Shown: piece by piece, positions 53,303-64,000 of the stretch
Position numbering within the stretch: the stretch's first letter is position 1
Layout of the letters: every line of letters begins with the position of its first letter
Position numbers and translations under genes: made by a program
DNA from: Corythucha ciliata
Lineage: Eukaryota > Arthropoda > Insecta > Hemiptera > Tingidae
Direction: 5' to 3'
NCBI GenBank assembly: GCA_038030265.1
Contig: CM075942.1
Span: 37,352,751 to 37,416,750, forward strand
DNA length: 64,000 nucleotides
Notes under the pieces: model-generated
Databases searched by the model: none
What the model saw: only the letters and a program-made list of their open reading frames with translations
What the model was told of the DNA's origin: nothing

Positions 53303-53469
53303 TCTTTCCCTTGCGAACTCGTAGATTTATACGTAACTTAATTAATAAACCCGTGTAGCCGTTTCGGCACGTATAGTTGTTCATCGAGAAGATGTTACCT
53401 GCGCGGTTGGGAGAGAGGGAGAAAAACCCATGTACATTTGCATTGTTTTTAATTGATTAACTGCCTGTT

Positions 53470-53520
53470 TATCGTTGCCTGATGAGGTCGGCGAATTGAC
53501 CGACGAAACGTCGCTTTATA
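53470..53520 (+). other. Hammerhead-like core in the right arm
   Basis: CTGATGA, then G, hairpin GTCGG-CGAATTGA-CCGAC, then GAAAC. CTGATGA and GAAA are the invariant hammerhead ribozyme boxes, and stem II pairs five bases with one bulged G. I could not find a convincing stem III or cleavage site. The inverted copy is at 52,205-52,245. Confidence 0.5.
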
Positions 53521-53558
53521 TGAAAAAAACAGCTTACTTTTTTTTCACTATACCAATA

Positions 53559-56500
53559 ATTGAAACCTATCCTAAAAAATCCTAAAACCCAAAAAACCTT
53601 TAAATATCAAACATAAATATAACACTTCCCAGGGATCATTGCCATAGAAGGCAAATGAGCAAGATGACACCCTAGCAAGATAGGGAACCGTAATGAGCCA
53701 GCAAAACTTTCCCGTCACATGTTGGATCCAAGAGGATGTTTACGCAAATTCTGAACGGTAAACTCATACTGCCTGCCGTTTACGGATCGGCTGAAATTAC
53801 TTCAGCTCCCAACAACAGGACGACACCTCCATTACCAAAAGCGCCGGAGGTCTGCGTTCTCCACCGGTGAGACTCCTAGTGAAGAACCTATAGACCTATA
53901 GGCTTGTTCTGAAGGGGTCCAGGAGTCCGAAAAGGTTGGCGATCGCTGCTCTATATCATTTTTACCCTTCCTCGAGCCAATGAATGCTGATTGGCTGATT
54001 CCATGAGTGGTAATGATGATTACAGAAAGGCAGCTTTTGGTGGATTTCACCACCGTAGCTCAAGGTTGGGCTTAACAAAGCCGAACCTTGTTTACATAAA
54101 ATGCAATGCATTGTTTTCTTTGAGACCGACTCAATTTTAAACCAAACCATTTGCCGAGGTGATAAAATCCACCATTAGTGTTCTCAGACAGAAAAATAGT
54201 AAACCGAAAGTATTTTACAAAAGTTGTGGTAACTGTATGTAAAAAACGCTGCTTTCGGACCCGCTTTTGGCCCATAAAAAACCAGGGAGTTAGGCCCGCT
54301 TTATCAATCACTGGTTAGTGTGATTTAAAGAACTGATTAAGGATAATCAACTGATTACCACCAAGTGCCTCTTTATCAATCGCCGAATTTGTCATAATCA
54401 ACCGGTAAAGTTAGTCAGCCCTCCGAGGTTCCATCGGGAACGGACACGAGATAAGAGTTGGGTTATATTACCTTTCCTGGTTACCCCAAGTTTATTACAG
54501 TATTGAGTGATTTATTTATATTTACTTAATTTTAACGTTCCAAAAGTTGTTTTATGTTTTATGGGCTGAAATTTAGGTCTATTGTAAGCAATTGATCCAC
54601 AGACGGTGATAGTTTCTTCCGGGTTTCAGTCACTGAGGCAGAACAGAATGTGTATTCCTCACATCGCTCGGCCAAGAAGTCTTGTTCCTATGTTACTTGG
54701 AAAATGAATTTGACTAGAGAATCATCAAAACGTGGTCTTTTTATTCTATAATACACAAATGGCGTTTATTCGACCGATCCAAAAAGAACGAAATGCCGAT
54801 GAACGTACGTACGTACGTTGGGTGCTACTCGAGGGCTGGAAAGGACCGTGTACCCTTCTCCAATCTCCAGATTCTTTTCCAAGCATCAGGGTGAGGTAAT
54901 CTTCTTCAGCACTATCAAAGGAGCACGTGGACATTCTACGTTAAGCATTTCCCAACGCTCTTTTCACACAAACACGGTTTCACGAGGCCCCCGCGTGTAA
55001 TCCGCGTCATCATCGAACCAAGTAATATGTACCGCACGTGTGTAAAGGTGTACGTGGTCAACACGCGGCAGCCAAAACCGCGCCGTGAGAAACCTCGTAT
55101 ATGTGAAACGAGCCTAACGCGCTAGTTAAAAGTTAAGCCACTTCAAAATTGACGGGATGGCAACGTGAAAGGGTTTGAAATGAAACGATTTCTCTGGTCC
55201 GACTACTGTCACCCACTCGCATTTACGTTCCCGTACCGACAATAAATTGTGAACTGGCCTTTTTTCTTGAATAACAACGGAAAACTCACTCTTGTCATCA
55301 CAAAGCCCTTGTCTCCGGCATTCCGAACTCCCGAAGTACTAACTAAGCCACTTCTTTCGACGGGTTGCGGTTCAAGTGATTTCAAATCGCGAAATTCCTC
55401 TTGTGTGAATGCACTCACCACGTCAACGAGGTAATTTACATTACCCAAGCTCGACATCACCGGGAAATGACGGGCGTCTGTAGAATTTCCACTAATGAAC
55501 CTTTGTACTAGAAAGGACACTACGATTGAAATAAGTTGCCCGATTTTTATTGATGACAAGATGTCAAATGTTGAGCGATAGGATACTCACCAGCAAGGAC
55601 CGGCACCGATTTATTTTCATTTTTTTTAGATAGCGGCGATCCTTCCTTCGATAATCCCCCAGCGTAGTCACTTAAGTTCCATTTTACGTAATTTTGATGC
55701 CTACAAAGCCATCAAGACTGAGTTATTGAAAAAAAAAAAACAGATTTGCAGCAAGCTTCCAATGTAGAACTTACATGAACGGGGCAACCAGGAATAGATA
55801 ACAATGCAATGCCAACTCGATCGTAACCTGCCGAGTCCTTTCCCAATTAGTGCTAAATCAGTTGATTAAATTGGAGTGATATTGAAAAAGAGGTTATAAT
55901 TTAGTGAAGCTTTTTGCTCGGCGAATTCTTGTTTGGTGGTGATTTTTAGTTATTTTATTGCCATTTCTAACGCGTGGGTCCTACAATGTTGAACACCTAA
56001 ATTATTCTCGTAAGACGATGAACTTTACGTGGAATTTCTCTCTTGAGAGCGTCGATCGTACTCGGTGGCAACTTTTTCATTGAACTCTCATCACACTTTC
56101 AGAGAGCCATGAACAGTATTCGGTTCGATTTAAATGTACGATTATCTGCTCCTAATTGCAATTTCTCAGGCGAAGGCCAGGGATCACCACTTCGTTGATC
56201 TCGATGTATTTCGCCCGGGTCATTCTATCGGCTAGCCGACAGATGCATTAGGGCAATCTAACTCGGAATGCAATAGACTTCAGTCACAAGAACTCCGCCA
56301 AATTAATTATTCTATTAAAGAAGAAATTCTATCCGCCCCCATTTCATATATTACAGTGATATTTTTTGGCGTATTTTACTTGGCTTAATAGAATATATTT
56401 TCCCCTAGTTTTTTGTATTATTTCCCACTGTTTAAAGAATTTTCAAGGCGGAAAGAGAATGATGGAGCAGAGAGCCTATTCAGTAAAATTTAGCACCGGC

Positions 56501-56759
56501 GCAATCCACCCGCGATAAATTTTACAGGATAGTGCCCTTGTAATTGGATTATTTTAATAGCGACACGAATGTGGTAAAAGCCGGATAATGATATAATAAT
56601 ATTATTCCTCGGTTCAGGGGATATTCTCGTAACCAAAATCTACTGTAGCACGGCTGATATTTCCAGTGACACTGGGAATTATTAGTAATCAACGACGCTC
56701 ATGATTGAAATTAGGTACGCGACGTCTGGAATACGGCACACGTAACACGCCAATGGTGA
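53559..56759. other. No gene recognised
   Basis: Several short open frames, the longest 55,209-55,559 (-), 116 codons beginning MSSIKIGQLISIVVSFLVQR; it could carry a signal-like hydrophobic start but has no known domain and no repeat partner here. A 14-base A run lies at 55,730. If a host exon exists in the window this is one place to test, but I cannot support it. Confidence 0.4.
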
Positions 56760-57040
56760 GAACTTCCGGCGTTTCGAACCCGGCAGGCGCCAAAGCCTCC
56801 TTTGGGCTCATACGCCGTACCCTGATCCAACTGTGCACTTCACACCCGTAGTACGCGGGCGTTTCGGTCGGTGCGCGGTTTGTTGAACGCACAGCGCCGG
56901 GAAAGCCCACACGAAGTCGAGTGTGCTGTGTCACAGTTCGCCGCTGCCTTATAGTGAAATGGGCAATTGCTAGATTCGAACCCAGGCCCGCTGGGTTGCG
57001 AAGCGAGTTTTGTATCCATTACACCACCGGAGCGCGCTAA
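56760..57040 (-). repeat. Dimeric tRNA-derived SINE, copy 2
   Basis: Partner of 43,770-44,062 at roughly 88 percent identity by eye. The first head has B box GGGTTCGAAACGCC; the second reads GGTGGTGTAATGGATACAAA with GGGTTCGAATCT. A B-family repeat follows directly at 57,045. Confidence 0.7.
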
Positions 57041-57044
57041 CTAG

Positions 57045-57243
57045 ATCCCAAATGGAGTTCAGGTGCGAAAGAACGAGAGATTTTTCGAGCAATCCTGGGG
57101 CAAGATATGGCCCCGACGGCGTACGGACATTCCAGAAGTTGAATCCAGACTTGTTAAAACGTACACAGAAAAAGTTTGAGGGTGTGTTGTGAAAATTTCT
57201 TCCTGACCGAAAACACAGGTGTATTATTCAGAATGAATAATAA
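57045..57243 (-). repeat. B-family terminal-hairpin repeat, copy 4
   Basis: Minus-strand copy: the 5' hairpin TTATTCATTCTGAATAATAC lies at its right end (57,243), followed by CCAACTTTTTCTGTGTACGT-like, ACGTTTTAACAAGTCTGGAT and TCCGTACGCCGTCGGGGCCA. It is truncated after ACTCCATTTGGGATCTAGTT, where the SINE begins. Confidence 0.65.
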
Positions 57244-60017
57244 TCCAAAAGGGAATATAAGCAGCGTTCTGATGTCATATGAAATGTTAAACCGTTTCTG
57301 GGTCTTCGGCATAATTTAATTTAATTTCCTAGACAACTTCCTGGGTTTTTGCTGATTCTCATTGTCTAGAAAAAGAAATGAGTTCAATCTGGATGGAAAG
57401 TGGCGTTGAGTTTGCAACTGAAATCTTTCCTATCATAGTGGTTACCAATCTTTGCCTAAATCTTTTGTATTTCTCCGTCGTCTTTAAGAAGAAACATTCT
57501 ACTTTCAGTTCGTTAAAACTGCCATCGACGCTTAAGCTCTCACCTTTTTCATGTTGTGAGGTAAAATGTTTCCCTCTTTTTCAGACAACAAGATCAAGAT
57601 TTACGTTATTGACAGTTAAAGCCTTCCAATGTGATATATGTATTTCGAGAAGTGCGGGGCATGAAAGAGAAAGATTCACCACACCTCGAACACTAAAAGC
57701 GAGCGTTACTCAAAGGATAAAACCACCAACTCGTCGTCTCTTCCAACCTTCGAATCTACGATCATCATCGAGCATCCAACTGGGAGAAAAAAAATCAGTA
57801 ATTAATTATCTGTCGGCTTTTTAGTATGAATAAAGGTCCTCCTTATGCTCACAAAATCAAGTGACGTAAAATATTGTCTGCAAACAAATTTTATTGTCAT
57901 CATGTGTACGCAGGACCTTCAAGTATGCACAGTTATTTTCGCTAAAAACTATTTCTTTAGAAAGGCGGCGGAGGATATTACCAACCTGGCTAAAAGCAAT
58001 AACTTGAACTTGAACTTGACACAAAATTATTATATGCCTTGTTAAGGTGTTGATGTGAAATGTTTGCGCTCTAATACAAATAAAGAGAAAGTGAAGAATT
58101 TTATGTGTGCGATGAAGGTGAAAGATGCCGAGGAGAGGATGAATCGCGCCCTTGCCTTTAGCGAAACTTCTGCGGCAAACTTCCATTACGCACACTCATA
58201 AAAGTATAACTTCCGACGGTTTCACTTGAAACTTTTTAAGCCTATCCAGATAAACCGAGTGTATTCGGGGGATTTATTTGATACGAGAAAGATTACATCG
58301 TAAACAACCAGCCGAGGGGAACAATCTAATACCGCGCACTATACGTGTAATCATTAAATTTTGTTGGTGCCATTGATCACCCGCGGGATTCGTTTTTGTT
58401 TGTGACGATTCCCAATACCACCGTCGTAGAAGCTCGTATCACACGAATAAAACATTTGATAAAAAATAAGCGGTAAGTTAGCCCCGTCATAAAGTAAACA
58501 TTGATGGTTCATGCAAGACTGAGTGGGAGTGGAGTGGAGGTGGAGAATCTCATGATGATTGAGTAGGTACTTCATAGATATGAAGAGAATTATTAAATCT
58601 ATATGTTGAGAAGTCACCTCCTCACTATAGAGTTCAAAAGGACAGCCATAATCCACTCCCTTCATTAAAATCTTAAGCACTCGAGCCATTCCTTGCCTCT
58701 CTTGCCTGTTTTTCCTTAAAAAACGTTCACTTGTTTCAAGAGCAACCAGTTTTTTGGTAACGAGTTACGAATTAATCAACAATTAGCTTCATAAACATTT
58801 CCATGGAGAGTAATTAACAGCAGGCGTAGGATTCAGAGGGGGTTGCCCACCGCTGTGCCTGCCTGAGCCAAATGATTCAACTTCGGTTTTATGTTTACAG
58901 TGCACATTGAACTTCAGCAAATATGTAATTACTCGATAAGTTTTCGGGATTTCTACAGCTCTATAAACCGTAACGTCTTCGTCAGTAAAACTGAAGATGA
59001 TTCCATCTGCTTATGGTCGTTAACAAATGAAATTAAAAACAAAACCATACATTTATTTTTTTTTTATTTTTATTTTTTTCTTTCTGAATTCGCAACCAAA
59101 TGGAAAACTGTCAGAGGAAGTATAAGTACATTATGCACATACATGTTTTATGGGGTTAATTCAATGCTTGAGTGGCGAGTTCCACATGCCCATTATAGGG
59201 TTTAGAAATCCCAAAGCAAACTACAGTTAATCGTGCCTCTCATCTTTGGACTGCGCTTAACGGCAATCCAGTGGTCAAGATCTATCACCCCCTTTCAACT
59301 CTTCCCCTTTCACCTACACGAGTCAATAAATAACGGGGGGCTACCACTGTCTGAAACTTAAGAAAACCGCCCTATTCAAGCTCCTCGCTCTTACCGACGC
59401 CTTCGAAACATCCCTCCAAATGTGGAATGGAAAAATCTCCCTCGGGGCAGATTATTGTGCAGATGAGAAAGGTAGAAAACAGGACTAAGGTAGAAAAAAA
59501 AAATGAAGATCCAAAAACCGTTTACAAAGAGTGCAGCTATAAATAGAGTGAGCTTAAAAAGAAAAGAAGTGGCCCGTGTCCCTCACTCCGAGCCCTTAGG
59601 GCTAGGGCGTAAGGAAAATTTCGAAGACATCTGGAGAAATGGTAGAAGTAGATGTTTCAACAATTATGACAATAAAAGTTTGTTTTCAATAGTGGGTTTG
59701 TGGTTTTGCTTTGCCACAAAAAATATGAAATGCACGCATTCGCTTCAGCTATAAATATGAATAATTATGATGAAAATCACTTTTGGAGGAATAGAGAAAG
59801 AGAGTGTGAACATTGTTCGCATTATACATTTCCCATTAATATGCGCTACCTCAACTTGTTGCATATACATCTAGTAGTACAGTAGTACTCCTCCATAGAG
59901 TAGTTCTTTGTTGGATTAGTCCATAATGTGAGATTCTTATTGTTTTTCAAAAGAGGGGTACCTAAATTTTTCCTTTTCTAGACTTACTTGTGCTGAGATT
60001 ATGTTCTGTGCTCTTCA
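57244..60017. other. No gene recognised
   Basis: The frame 57,378-57,824 (+), 148 codons starting MSSIWMESGVEFATEIFPII, has a hydrophobic N-terminal segment but no domain I recognise. Other frames are shorter. A T-rich tract lies near 59,060. Confidence 0.4.
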
Positions 60018-61478
60018 GGATGGAACAGGATAAGTGAGAAAAAAAAAATTGTGAAAATAGGCCTCATTTGCGATCGAAAACACCCTACAAACCATGGACC
60101 GAAAATCAAAATCCTACGAGGTATGATTTTTCCAAAGTTTTTTGAGGCTTGCATCACTTTTCTTAACTAAATGCGAATAGATCGGTTTACAGCTGACATT
60201 TGCAACTTTTGACGATGGATTTGGAAAGAGCACACTTTTTTCTGTCAAGATTAGATTCGATAAAATCCAACTATTTTCTGTGGGCTTGAGAGATGCTCAA
60301 AGTTTTGCAAAAATTTTTCAAATAATTTCAACCCCCACTTCTCTACACTAAATCTGAGCGTATCGACATCCCATGGGTCGGAAAAACTTCTTCAATTTGT
60401 CCTTTTTAAAATTAGTCATGAACTTTTTTTTTCAGTTCTTCAGCGAGTTTTCGGCAGAAAGGCCATTTCTTGGAAAAAAGAATGATTTTTCTCTTAAAAA
60501 TCGCTTGCTTTGACCAACCTAATTTTAACGAGCTTTGTCATTCATAACATGCTAAAACTTATTAAAGCCTTATCCAAAGTTTTCCTTCGAACCGAATGAA
60601 ATGCGCACTCCTACCAAAATATCAAAAACTGTCGCTCCAGCAGCTGGCTGCCGCCAAGGCTGCATTTCACTACTGCGAATTTCGGCCGGCGTGTTTAGCT
60701 GTTATTCGACGAAATTAGTGCACTTAATGACTCTACTTGTTGATACCAATTTCCGATTCCCAATTTCCAATTCGAATTCGAAATTCGCAGTGGAGAAATG
60801 CACTCTATCCGAAAGCTAGCTGCGGGAGCGACATTTTTTGGACTTCGACAGGCATACACAGTCCGTCCCGTTCAAGGGAAAACTTTGGATGATGAACTTT
60901 GGATGATGCTTTAATAACGTCAATCATGCTAAAAATCACAAAGCTCGTTCAAATGTTGTAGGACGAAACAAGCGATTTTGAAGAGAAAAACCATTCTTTT
61001 TTCTAAGAAATGGCCCATTTCTGCCGAAAAATCACTGATTAACTAAAAATACGTTCATGAGTAATTTTAAAAAGTACACATTGGGGAAGTTTTTCCGATC
61101 CATGGGATGTCGGTGCGCTCAAATTTCGAGTAAAAAAGCGGGGGTTGACTTTTTTGAAAAATTAGACATCCTGGATTTGCAAAACTTTGAGCAGTTCACG
61201 AGCCCCCAGAAAATGGTTGAATTTTATCGTAAATGGCTACTCCTGACAGAAAAAAATGTGCTGTTTCCGAATCTCTCATCATAAGTTGCAAAATGTCAGC
61301 TGGAAACAGAGTTATTCCCATTTAGTTAAGAAAAGTGACGTGAGTCATAGTAAACGTTACAAAATCATATCTCGTAGGGTTTTGACCATAGTACAAAGAG
61401 TGTTTTCGATCACAAATGAGGCCTACTTTAACCCAATTTTTTTTTGTCACACTTATCCTGTTCCACCCTTAATATACT
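60018..61478. mobile_element. 1.46-kb foldback element
   Basis: The arms from about 60,018 to 60,670 and about 60,790 to 61,478 are inverted copies with roughly 20-25 percent divergence: GGAACAGGATAAGTG against CACTTATCCTGTTCC at the tips, CCTCATTTGCGATCGAAAAC against GTTTTCGATCACAAATGAGG, and GCATGATTGACG-type blocks near the centre. The central 200 bases hold two facing copies of a motif related to the A-family 3' end (CGCTCCAGCAGCTGGCTGCC and AGCTAGCTGCGGGAGCGACA). It is an old foldback; no coding frame is conserved. Confidence 0.75.
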
Positions 61479-61933
61479 TAATAGAAAACAGAGTTATATG
61501 TAGAAGGCAGGGATAAGTGTCTGAGATTTTACGTTCTTCGTAGTATCGTAACTTCCGGCTCGACTGCTCAAGAGCTCTTGTATTACAGCTTGAATTTCAT
61601 AAATGAAAAAACATCATCCTATAGTTTCATATACTCATATTTTCACCGTTTCGGGACAGAGGTTCGGTCTGCCCTAATCTGGGCCTCTCCATTATTTCTT
61701 CCTCTATATGTTTAAAAGCTACACTACTTGTAACTTTCGTAGGTTTGGAACTTCGGAGGGTAGCCCGGCAATACCTAATTAATCTGAAGAATTCAATACT
61801 TCTTGACCTACTGACACTTTCAGTACTCAAAACAACGCTACTCATATTACGCATGTTTAATTTCAAATTTTTCGTGGACATTTCCCTATTTAATCATTAC
61901 ATCAGTCAACCGTTTGTTTGGGCCGGGAATATT
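61479..61933. other. No gene recognised
   Basis: The short frames on both strands here have no domain. Confidence 0.4.
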
Positions 61934-62042
61934 ATATTACGATCCATGGGCGGTATGATGCTCATTACGGTCGAGGGTGACAGGAAGTGCCCGAGGCTTC
62001 ACCTCGGGCGCCCGAGGCATACCGCCCTTGGATCGTAATACA
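61934..62042. repeat. Short inverted repeat, possible MITE
   Basis: TATTACGATCCATGGGCGGT and its inverse (with one change) enclose about 60 bases that contain a second hairpin, GCCCGAGG-CTTCA-CCTCGGGC. Total about 109 bp. Confidence 0.6.
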
Positions 62043-62565
62043 CTATTATTCGATTATTCCGGTTCCCTGTGCCAGGAATATAAAATTACGTGAAGCTAAA
62101 CGGTTTAGTGAAGTCGCCGAACGTCCTGCTGGTTTTCTCACGCTCCTGGGTAATTACATTACAACGGATAAAATAAGTCTACGCACGTGCCCTTAAACTT
62201 GGACGCGTTTGTATTTTCCAAGATGCTTAAGAGGAAATACATATAATGAGAGGAGATGCGAATCAGCGCTTATTGATTTTCTTATTAGTATTTGAGTTAA
62301 TTAATTGCAGGTGGAAAAGCGAGGTAAATCACAAGCGAAACGCATCGGCGGCGACGACAGAGAAAACGATAGCAACAAGAAAGAAGAGCCTGTGCTGGGC
62401 AACGGTCAATCTCCCACTCCCAGAACTGGCGTTTCAGAGGGTTTGGTGTTGTGATTATTTAAGCCTTTGAAGGCGACCTTTTTTTACCAGAATAAGTAAT
62501 AAAAATATAAAAAGGCTGTTTATAACTCGAATTAGTTAGGGACGTGAACATCATCAACTCATTTA

Positions 62566-62788
62566 CTATAGCCCGTCAAGAAGAACATGAACCCGCGGCC
62601 AGCGCTCTCTCATTCGATTACTTGCAACATCTCTTACCTCTACTTTCGTTACCGAATTGTTTGTCCCACTGTTTACCAAAGATAACTGTTAATATCAGTC
62701 CGAAGCCCCCGGAGAGGGTTAGGAAAAATAGCTATAGGGACTGATCACAGGAGGGCGAGGTCCACGTTTAATTTGACGGGCTATAGCC
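62566..62788. mobile_element. 223-bp MITE with CTATAGCCCGTCAA ends
   Basis: CTATAGCCCGTCAA at 62,566 and its inverse at 62,774-62,787 are 14-base perfect TIRs, with TA at the outer steps. No transposase. The superfamily is not assignable; TA at the edges would suit Tc1/mariner. Confidence 0.6.
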
Positions 62789-64000
62789 GGGGATCCTGTC
62801 CACACCTGTCAAATCAGAATGCGATTTCGGGGCTTTCCGTACGAGTTCGAGCTAATTTTCAAGTACACCATTCCACTTGTGAAATGTGTAAAAATAATTA
62901 TGTTAATTAAGCAGATCCGGAAGGCTTTGTAAAGCTTGTTGGTTAGCCGACTTCCGTTCAATCGACAGGAGTTCTTATAAGAATAGATTTATGTATTCCA
63001 TGTATTGTAGCATACTTAACATGTGCCACACTTGACAGGTCAAAGATTTGAAAGTTTCTGCATTGTTCGATAAAACCACGTTTAAGCTCGTAAAAATCCT
63101 AATACTGAAATGAGATTTCATTCGCTTTCTGTCCCCCCAACAATCCCTCTTTCTTTGGTTTTCACCCTCTTATTGAAGTTTTTCCTTCTTTAATTTTCCT
63201 TTCTTTGGCTTCTTCTGTAAACCCTACCCTTTCACGCCACGTTTAGAAAGTACCAACTTTTGGTGATCTCGTCGGAGGGATGTTTGTAACAAACGAACAA
63301 AAAAGGAAAAAGTCATTTTTGCAGCAGCTACGTCTCGAAAAAAAAAGGAAACCCCCGTCCTTGTTTTCATGAGTCCATAGAAATAAATTCGCGGTTTTTC
63401 AGGGTCCTTTGAACCAGTCAGTCTTTGATCTCCTTACCAGAATTAATCGAAACGGCTTAGCTTTCAAACAGCGCCGGAGAAGCGAGGACTTATTTCACAG
63501 CAATGAGTCGTTTCCTTTTAAATTACATTATCGACAAAGGTTTTTTTTTTTTTTTTCTAAAAAAAATAAAGCGAGGGAGTGAAAATCACGTCCCTGAAAA
63601 TTTAGAAAATCGAATACGTTCACGAAACATATAATGTCATGATATACCAACATGCATCAAGTTTTCGGTCGAAGATAGACGATCTTCGACCCCCAATTTC
63701 AATGTCCGGGGGTCAGAAGAACAGGTAAACCTCCGCAAGACTCAGCTCTTGACCTGTATGAGAAATAAATAGATTATTGGCCCGAAACCGATGACTTTTC
63801 CCAAATACATGGATGACATACTCGGTAATGACTGTGCGCACCGCTGTATTTTACGGGGGGTAAAATGGCTTTCTTGAATCACTCAAAGACGTTGAGCGCA
63901 GGCATCCACTCTCGCATTGTTGAAGCAATTAAGTACGAGCATATGACACAATGAGAATTTATGCCGACATTTGTGGCATAATTATGCTTCATGAGCAGTG
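62789..64000. other. No gene recognised
   Basis: Nothing coding or repetitive was recognised apart from a T run at 63,540-63,556 and A runs. Confidence 0.4.

Larger units (their letters stand above)
52085..53558. mobile_element. Penelope-type foldback with 13-bp duplication and A-family insertion
   Basis: CACTATACCAATA flanks the unit (52,085-52,097 and 53,546-53,558). After a 78-base one-sided tail come inverted arms at 52,176-52,396 and 53,324-53,545, containing GCCTGATGAGGTCGG...CCGACGAAACGTCGC and CGTGTAGCCGTTTCGGCACG. Inverted terminal copies, tail and 13-bp duplication match the smaller unit at 2,067-2,370. The loop is occupied by an A-family repeat (52,425-53,302). There is no coding sequence. 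Confidence 0.75.

Noticed and set aside
55209..55559. 116-codon minus-strand frame as a secreted host protein
   Set aside because: The hydrophobic start is suggestive only; no family features and no supporting exon were found.

Overview
The window reads as AT-rich nuclear DNA of an arthropod, most likely an insect; this rests on transposon content and intron style, and the species cannot be named from the sequence. I found no convincing host gene. Almost everything recognisable is transposable-element DNA, mostly broken and nested, so the value of the window lies in its insertion history.

Layout. (1) 1-1,417 and 12,558-13,962 are two nearly identical direct copies of a composite repeat: a Penelope-like reverse transcriptase piece next to a pogo/Tigger transposase piece. 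(2) 1,786-5,521 is a piggyBac transposase gene ending at a TTAA site. It is split by a 1.54-kb terminal-inverted-repeat (TIR) element (1,909-3,448). That element carries a 304-bp Penelope-derived foldback (2,067-2,370) and two tandem 129-bp miniature inverted-repeat elements (MITEs) that share 5-bp CCTGG target duplications. (3) 5.5-12.5 kb is mostly unrecognised, with one B-family repeat, an old tandem repeat and a small hairpin. (4) 14.8-18.2 kb holds a hAT transposase remnant, a tRNA-bearing palindrome and a P-element/THAP9-like transposase remnant.

(5) 18.4-33.9 kb is the core nest. A gypsy-type retroelement on the minus strand is cut inside its integrase by a 13.5-kb insert (19,679-33,195) flanked by CAAG. 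The insert contains a Mutator-like (MULE) transposase gene, which is itself cut by a hAT-type MITE (21,081-24,582). The MITE is cut by a Tc1/mariner-like DUF4817 element with 931-bp TIRs, and that element is cut by an A-family terminal-hairpin repeat. A second cut in the MULE gene is a 752-bp inverted pair of tRNA-like units with 13-bp target duplications. The rest of the insert is a palindrome with about 2.53-kb arms, each carrying the same three-exon integrase gene (Ginger/KRBA2-like, with a PHD-type finger).

(6) 34-42 kb has A-family and C-family repeats, a 925-bp hAT MITE with an 8-bp target duplication, and a 4.76-kb TIR element. The latter contains a Penelope-like element (reverse transcriptase plus GIY-YIG endonuclease, with an inverted terminal copy) that was cut by a 5'-truncated R1-type retrotransposon with a 12-bp duplication. 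(7) 42-64 kb is sparser: dimeric tRNA SINEs, a DDE_3 transposase fragment, a Merlin transposase remnant, a Penelope-type foldback, a 1.46-kb foldback, a 0.49-kb foldback and small MITEs.

Candidates for something new are the palindromic twin-integrase insert with its repeated CATTTCATGAAATG motif, the two-tRNA inverted mobile unit, and the A and B repeat families, which both begin with a small hairpin around ATTCTGAA. All functional statements are inferences from sequence; no searches were run.
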